Of a stretch of DNA of 16,387 nucleotides, positions 12,869-16,387 are shown in pieces. Every line of letters begins with the position of its first letter. Within the stretch, counting starts at the first letter, position 1. The DNA comes from Nitrososphaerota archaeon (GTDB taxonomy: Archaea > Thermoproteota > Nitrososphaeria > Nitrososphaerales > Nitrosopumilaceae): positions 1-16,387 of the forward strand of contig JADFLN010000026.1 of the NCBI GenBank assembly GCA_022564385.1, in the 5' to 3' direction. The notes beneath the pieces are model-generated. The model was not told where the DNA came from. It saw only the letters and a program-made list of their open reading frames with translations, and ran no database searches. The position numbers were made by a program, and so were the translations under genes.

Positions 12869-13348
12869 ATGGTACAAACAATCAAACTTGTATATTCTAA
12901 TTTCAAATATGTTGTCTTAGCGTCTACAATTTTTGTATCAATGATGATTGGGTTGTTGATCCTATCGGAGTATATTTTCTTAGAACCTTATGTTGTTGCA
13001 CATCTTCCTTCTGGAAGTGAATTGGGGTTTCTACTTATTGTACTACTTTCAGCATTGTCTGCGTTAGTAATCCCAATGAACATATTTCGAATTAGTGTCC
13101 TTAAAAGTTCAAAACAAAAAATGGGTGGAGGAATTTTTGGTTCAATTATTGGCACTGCTGCTGGTGCATGTAGCTGTGGGCCAGTTGGGTTTGCGGTAAT
13201 CTCTACATTTGGTTCTGTGGGGGCTACTGCAACTGCATTTTTGACAAATTATGAGATCCCAATCAGAATAATTGCTATTGCAATTCTAATAATCACATAT
13301 TTTACAACTGTGAAATCTCTCAAAGTTGAATGTAAACTAAATCCTTGA
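12869..13348 (+). CDS. Four-TM membrane protein with intramembrane Cys-Ser-Cys motif
   Basis: I do not recognise a named family. The 159-residue protein has hydrophobic helices at about 14-34, 52-74, 87-113 and 130-148. The third is glycine-rich and contains Gly-Ala-Cys101-Ser-Cys103-Gly-Pro, followed by VGFAVISTFGSVGATATAF. A third Cys (155) is near the C-terminus on the same side as both termini. Its ATG follows the DsbA-like stop with no gap, so the pair is translated from one message. It is neither DsbB nor VKOR by motif. The CxC within the membrane and the operon suggest it re-oxidises or reduces the DsbA-like partner, but metal transport is also possible. Confidence 0.85.
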   Translation: MVQTIKLVYSNFKYVVLASTIFVSMMIGLLILSEYIFLEPYVVAHLPSGSELGFLLIVLLSALSALVIPMNIFRISVLKSSKQKMGGGIFGSIIGTAAGACSCGPVGFAVISTFGSVGATATAFLTNYEIPIRIIAIAILIITYFTTVKSLKVECKLNP

Positions 13349-13445
13349 TCCTAATGCATTAGAAATTACCAATTAGACAAACATTTGCTTTTTAATTTTG
13401 GTTCAAATTCAACAAAAACAGTCTTTATGTATTTATTCTAGAGTA

Positions 13446-13463
13446 GTAAATGACATCATTTAC
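13446..13463. repeat. Perfect inverted repeat, possible operator
   Basis: GTAAATGA and TCATTTAC are perfect 8-bp arms around a CA spacer. The centre is about 28 nt past the TATA-like TTTATGTA at 13424-13431, at the predicted transcription start. The compact, near-symmetric form suits a dimeric regulator binding site more than an RNA hairpin. Confidence 0.5.
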
Positions 13464-13534
13464 AAAGCTTTGAAATAATCCCTAGTTTGTTTTGTATATG
13501 ATGAAACTCTGATCGTACAAAGACTCATTGACTG

Positions 13535-13545
13535 CTTTATAAAAA
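13535..13545 (+). promoter_or_regulatory. Strong TATA box upstream of the histidine kinase
   Basis: CTTTATAAAAA predicts a transcription start near 13566, giving a leader of about 88 nt before the TTG at 13654. Most genes in this window appear leaderless, so a leader of this length with an inverted repeat at its 5' end is unusual. A weaker TATGTTAAAA at 13621-13630 could instead drive a near-leaderless kinase mRNA. Confidence 0.5.
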
Positions 13546-13567
13546 ATAACAAACTCAAATATAACTA

Positions 13568-13586
13568 ATTATGAAAACCTCATAAT
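13568..13586. repeat. Inverted repeat at the predicted kinase transcription start
   Basis: ATTATGA and TCATAAT are perfect 7-bp arms around AAACC. In RNA this would be a weak hairpin at the very 5' end of the leader; in DNA it could be an operator covering the start site. Its arms share the ATGA/TCAT ends with the repeat at 13446-13463. Confidence 0.45.
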
Positions 13587-13653
13587 CTTTTATTAATTAT
13601 AGCAAATGGCTAAAGTTTGATATGTTAAAACTGGTAGATTATGAGATGATGTA

Positions 13654-15825
13654 TTGTTTAGTTTGAGAAAATCACTTACACAAAGACTAGTGTTTCTATT
13701 TATCATAACTACTGTAGTTCCTATTATTATTGCAGGCATTCTAACATTTAGTCTTGCAAGTGAAAGTCTACAAAATGAAAATTTTTCAAAATTAGATGTC
13801 ATTGCAAAATTAAAAGTAAATACAATAGAAAGTATTTTTGGAGAAATAAAATCCGATACCATTATTGCCCAAAAATATCTTAATGTTAGAACAAACTTAC
13901 CAATTATTTTTCAGCATTATGACGATGTCCTAAATCCTCAATATATTGATGCAAAAAAGAAACTAGATGAACAATTTTTTGGGTACTTGAATGAAAAAAC
14001 ACTTGTAGATGATATTATTTTGTTGGATAAAAATGGAATTTTTGTTTATCATGCTGGGAAAAATATTTCAAAATGGTTTGGGCTTGAATTTTCTTTTATC
14101 GATTCGATAATTTTAGAATCTGCAAAAAATGAGCAACAATTCACAACGATTTTTCTTAATAAATCTTATAAATCGGAGGCATCAATGTTTTCAATAATTT
14201 CAATTTATAATGTTAATGATGAATTCATAGGATATTTTGTGTTAGATCTTAACATGAATGAAATTTTTGATTTAATTCAAGACACAACTGGACTTGGTAC
14301 AACTGGTGAGACATTGCTCGGAATTAAAATAGACAACTATGCGGTATTTATCAACCCATTAAAATACGATCATAACGCATCATTCACTAAAAAAATTGCA
14401 TTAGATGATGAAATTGCTCGTCCTATTAGAGAAGCGGTTCAAGGAATAGAGGGGGCAGATCTGACAATAGATTATAGAGCAACCCCGATCATTGCAGTTT
14501 GGAAGTATATCCCATCTTTAGATTGGGGAATAGTGGCAAAGATTGATCAGACTGAAGTATTTTCACCAATTAATTCATTACAGCAAAGTAATGTCTTGCT
14601 AGCTGTTGTATTTACCATAATTGTAGGGATTGTGGGTTTTATAGTATCCAAAAATATTGCAAAACCAATTTTAAAATTAAAAGAAAATGCTGAATTGATT
14701 TCACTAGGTAATCATCCAAAACCTATTCCTGCAAAAGGACATGATGAACTAGCATCATTTATCAAAACATTCAATCAAATGTCACTGGAACTCTTTAACT
14801 CTAGAAAATCCCTTGAAGATTTTAGACGAGCGTTAGATAAATCAACTACTGTAACAATGACTGATAACGATGGAATTATTACTTTTGTAAACGATAAGTT
14901 TTGTCAACTTTCAAAGTATTCTAGAGATGAATTAGTTGGGAAAAACCATAGAATAATGAAATCGGGTTATCATTCTAATGAGTTTTATGCAAATATGTGG
15001 AATACCATAAAAAATAAACAAATTTGGTATGGATTGATAAAAAACAAGGACAAAAACGGAGAATATTTCTGGCTAGATAGCGTCATTGTGCCTATTTTAA
15101 ATGAAGATGGACACATTGAACAATTTCTAAGCATTAGAAAAGATGTTACTCAACAAAAAATACTAGAATCTGAAATAATACAAAAAGAACGATTCTCAGC
15201 TATAGGTGAATTGTCTGCACGACTTGCACATGATATTAGAAATCCATTAGCCATAATCAAAACTTCTCACGAAAATCTACTGTCACTAAAAGATGATTCT
15301 AAATCGTTTGAAAAAGCATTGAAACGAACAAGTCGTGCCATTGACAGAATATCTCATCAAATTGATGGAGTAATGGATTTTCTTAGAGATTCTGAATTAC
15401 ACCTTGAAGTAATACATCTTAAAGAAATGTTTCATCAACTTGTTTCTGAATCTAATATTCCTGATAGAATCAAAGTCAATTTACCTAAAAATGATATGAC
15501 CATACTAGCTGATAGAATAAAACTAAACTCATTATTTTCTAATTTGATAATGAACGCACTTCAAGCAATCAAAGATAAGGGAACCATCACAATCAGGATT
15601 TCTTCTATGTCAAATGATATGATAAAAATTGAAATGGAAGATGATGGAATTCCAATCCCTGAAAATGATGTTGGGAAAATATTTGATCCTTTATTCACAA
15701 CAAAGCAAATGGGAACAGGATTGGGTCTTGCAAGTTGTAAGAATATTGTAGAACAACATCATGGGACTATTTCGGTAAAAAGTAATCCTGTAATATTTAA
15801 AATAATTTTCCCAAGTGGGATATGA
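13654..15825 (+). CDS. Transmembrane sensor histidine kinase (Cache-HAMP-PAS)
   Basis: A 723-residue membrane sensor kinase. TM1 spans about 11-34. An extracytoplasmic region at 35-310 looks like a double-Cache ligand-binding domain (for example LVDDIILLDKNGIFVYHAG and GETLLGIKIDNYAVFINP, ending in LDWGIVAKIDQTEVFSPI). TM2 is about 312-332, then a HAMP linker (333-385), a PAS domain with PAC-like end (390-500), and the kinase core. The phosphoacceptor is His526 in LSARLAHDIRNPL. The ATPase N box has Asn634 (NALQAI), G1 is DDG (663-665), the F box is IFDPLF (676-681), and G2 is GTGLGL (687-692). All catalytic motifs are intact. The start is TTG, since a TGA at 13642-13644 closes the frame upstream. 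Ligand is unknown. Confidence 0.93.
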   Translation: MFSLRKSLTQRLVFLFIITTVVPIIIAGILTFSLASESLQNENFSKLDVIAKLKVNTIESIFGEIKSDTIIAQKYLNVRTNLPIIFQHYDDVLNPQYIDAKKKLDEQFFGYLNEKTLVDDIILLDKNGIFVYHAGKNISKWFGLEFSFIDSIILESAKNEQQFTTIFLNKSYKSEASMFSIISIYNVNDEFIGYFVLDLNMNEIFDLIQDTTGLGTTGETLLGIKIDNYAVFINPLKYDHNASFTKKIALDDEIARPIREAVQGIEGADLTIDYRATPIIAVWKYIPSLDWGIVAKIDQTEVFSPINSLQQSNVLLAVVFTIIVGIVGFIVSKNIAKPILKLKENAELISLGNHPKPIPAKGHDELASFIKTFNQMSLELFNSRKSLEDFRRALDKSTTVTMTDNDGIITFVNDKFCQLSKYSRDELVGKNHRIMKSGYHSNEFYANMWNTIKNKQIWYGLIKNKDKNGEYFWLDSVIVPILNEDGHIEQFLSIRKDVTQQKILESEIIQKERFSAIGELSARLAHDIRNPLAIIKTSHENLLSLKDDSKSFEKALKRTSRAIDRISHQIDGVMDFLRDSELHLEVIHLKEMFHQLVSESNIPDRIKVNLPKNDMTILADRIKLNSLFSNLIMNALQAIKDKGTITIRISSMSNDMIKIEMEDDGIPIPENDVGKIFDPLFTTKQMGTGLGLASCKNIVEQHHGTISVKSNPVIFKIIFPSGI

Positions 15826-15832
15826 AACATAT

Positions 15833-15840
15833 GTAAATAC
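15833..15840 (+). promoter_or_regulatory. Weak TATA-like element before the response regulator
   Basis: GTAAATAC is centred about 26 nt before the ATG at 15863, in the 37-nt gap after the kinase. It could give a second, leaderless transcript for the receiver protein in addition to read-through from the kinase. Confidence 0.3.
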
Positions 15841-15862
15841 TATGATTTTTTAATATTTATTT

Positions 15863-16222
15863 ATGGGCAATCAAATTCTCTTAATTGATGATGATGTTGA
15901 TTTATTGGAATCATTTGAAGAGTCTTTACAACTAGTAGGATATGCTGTAATTACAGCTACTAGTGGTGAAAATGGGTTAAAACTGTTTATTGAGAATGAT
16001 CCTTGTATTGTTTTTTCAGATGTTAAAATGCCTGAAATGGATGGGTATGAATTATTTTTAAAGATCCGAAAATTTAATCCTTCAGCAAAAGTAGTGCTAA
16101 TTACAGGTTATGAAGATGAAGAAAAAACAAATATTGCAAAAAATAATGGTCTTTTAGATGTATTAAGTAAACCTATTTCCATAAACACATTAAGTGATAC
16201 AATAAAAAAAAATGGTTACTAA
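15863..16222 (+). CDS. Single-domain response regulator (CheY-like receiver)
   Basis: A 119-residue receiver domain and nothing else. The acidic pocket is Asp9-Asp10 (LLIDDD), the phosphorylation site is Asp53 (VFSDVKMPEMDGYEL), the switch Thr is Thr81 (VLITGY), and Lys103 is in LSKP. All key residues are intact. It follows the sensor kinase by 37 nt on the same strand, so it is the likely phosphoryl acceptor. With no DNA-binding or enzymatic output domain, it must act by binding another protein or pass phosphate along a relay. It ends soon after the last receiver helix, confirming that the output domain is absent rather than lost to a frameshift within the visible sequence. Confidence 0.92.
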   Translation: MGNQILLIDDDVDLLESFEESLQLVGYAVITATSGENGLKLFIENDPCIVFSDVKMPEMDGYELFLKIRKFNPSAKVVLITGYEDEEKTNIAKNNGLLDVLSKPISINTLSDTIKKNGY

Positions 16223-16387
16223 GTTTGATTTATACTTCTTACCTTCACTTGTGTTCAAACTATTGCTAATTTTGGTGAGTGTGCCCCGCAGAACTGAATC
16301 TCATGTAAGACCTTGACGGTAATATTTAGCGATCTGCTAAAAAATCAAAAGTGACTTTTTGTATCAAATATGCACCAACTAGACAAA
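16223..16387. other. Terminal region after the response regulator
   Basis: About 165 nt with no assignable gene. It is locally more GC-rich around 16270-16320. TTTAGC (16325-16330) and GCTAAA (16336-16341) form a 6-bp inverted repeat around GATCT. Two short frames touch the window edge: plus-strand ATG at 16370 (MHQLDK) and a minus-strand end at 16326 (19 residues, then TAA). They overlap, so at most one is likely real, and neither can be identified. Confidence 0.4.

Larger units (their letters stand above)
13349..13653. other. Intergenic control region before the histidine kinase
   Basis: About 305 nt without a convincing gene. It holds a T-rich stretch after the membrane gene (13389-13399), two TATA-like elements (13424-13431 and 13535-13545), and two inverted repeats (13446-13463 and 13568-13586). 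Each repeat lies close to the transcription start predicted by the TATA element before it. A four-codon ATG-to-stop frame (13571-13585) falls inside the second repeat and is probably chance. No tRNA, C/D box RNA or protein-coding signal was found. Confidence 0.6.

Noticed and set aside
13497..13560. Possible C/D box RNA (ATGATGA followed by CTGA)
   Set aside because: The C-like and D-like boxes are only 4 nt apart, leaving no guide region, and no second box pair is present.
13571..13585. Four-codon leader peptide ATG to TAA
   Set aside because: Too short, inside an inverted repeat, and without amino-acid bias suggesting attenuation.
16326..16385. Minus-strand C-terminal fragment of 19 residues ending in TAA
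   Set aside because: Looks protein-like but is too short and conflicts with the plus-strand start at 16370; sequence beyond the edge is needed.

Overview
The window comes from a low-GC ammonia-oxidising archaeon (Nitrososphaerota/Thaumarchaeota), most like Nitrosopumilus. Evidence: archaeal information-processing genes (TFB, aIF1, Sec61-beta), archaeal lipid and F420 genes, an archaeal-type RNase P RNA, TATA-type promoters about 25-30 nt before many start codons (leaderless mRNAs), and small C2H2 zinc-finger and ZNRD2-like proteins. This is recognition from memory; no database was searched.

Layout. 1-2072: a gene fragment, Sec61-beta and a ZNRD2-like zinc-ribbon protein on the minus strand, then aIF1 and a CPBP membrane protease on plus. 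2061-4646 (minus): cofD-cofC of F420 synthesis, then transcription factor B. 4760-6142 (plus): a signal-peptide, single-TM protein with a nine-cysteine tail. 6187-8610 (minus): a small zinc-binding protein, a geranylgeranyl reductase-family flavoprotein, a methyltransferase, and the RNase P RNA, which starts about 30 nt after the methyltransferase stop. 8663-9338 (plus): an overlooked 41-aa membrane ORF overlapping a DUF99 gene. 9339-11454 (minus): an SDR, a beta-hydroxyacid-dehydrogenase-like enzyme and a lineage-type hypothetical. 11527-12177 (plus): two small C2H2 zinc-finger proteins. 12209-13348: a membrane-anchored DsbA-like protein abutting a four-TM protein with an intramembrane Cys-Ser-Cys. 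13654-16222: a Cache-HAMP-PAS histidine kinase and a lone receiver protein, behind a roughly 300-nt leader region with two TATA-like elements and two inverted repeats.

Working together: cofD and cofC carry out linked steps of F420 synthesis; the reductase and methyltransferase are a tight pair probably acting on isoprenoids; the DsbA-like protein and its membrane neighbour are a probable extracytoplasmic thiol-redox pair; the kinase and receiver are a probable signalling pair. No mobile elements, CRISPR arrays, tRNAs or rRNAs were seen. The most useful observations are the RNase P RNA with a swapped but compensated P4 base pair, the DsbA/CSC pair, the metallothionein-like tail, two genes too short for routine ORF calling, and a TATA box that shortens one zinc-finger gene.
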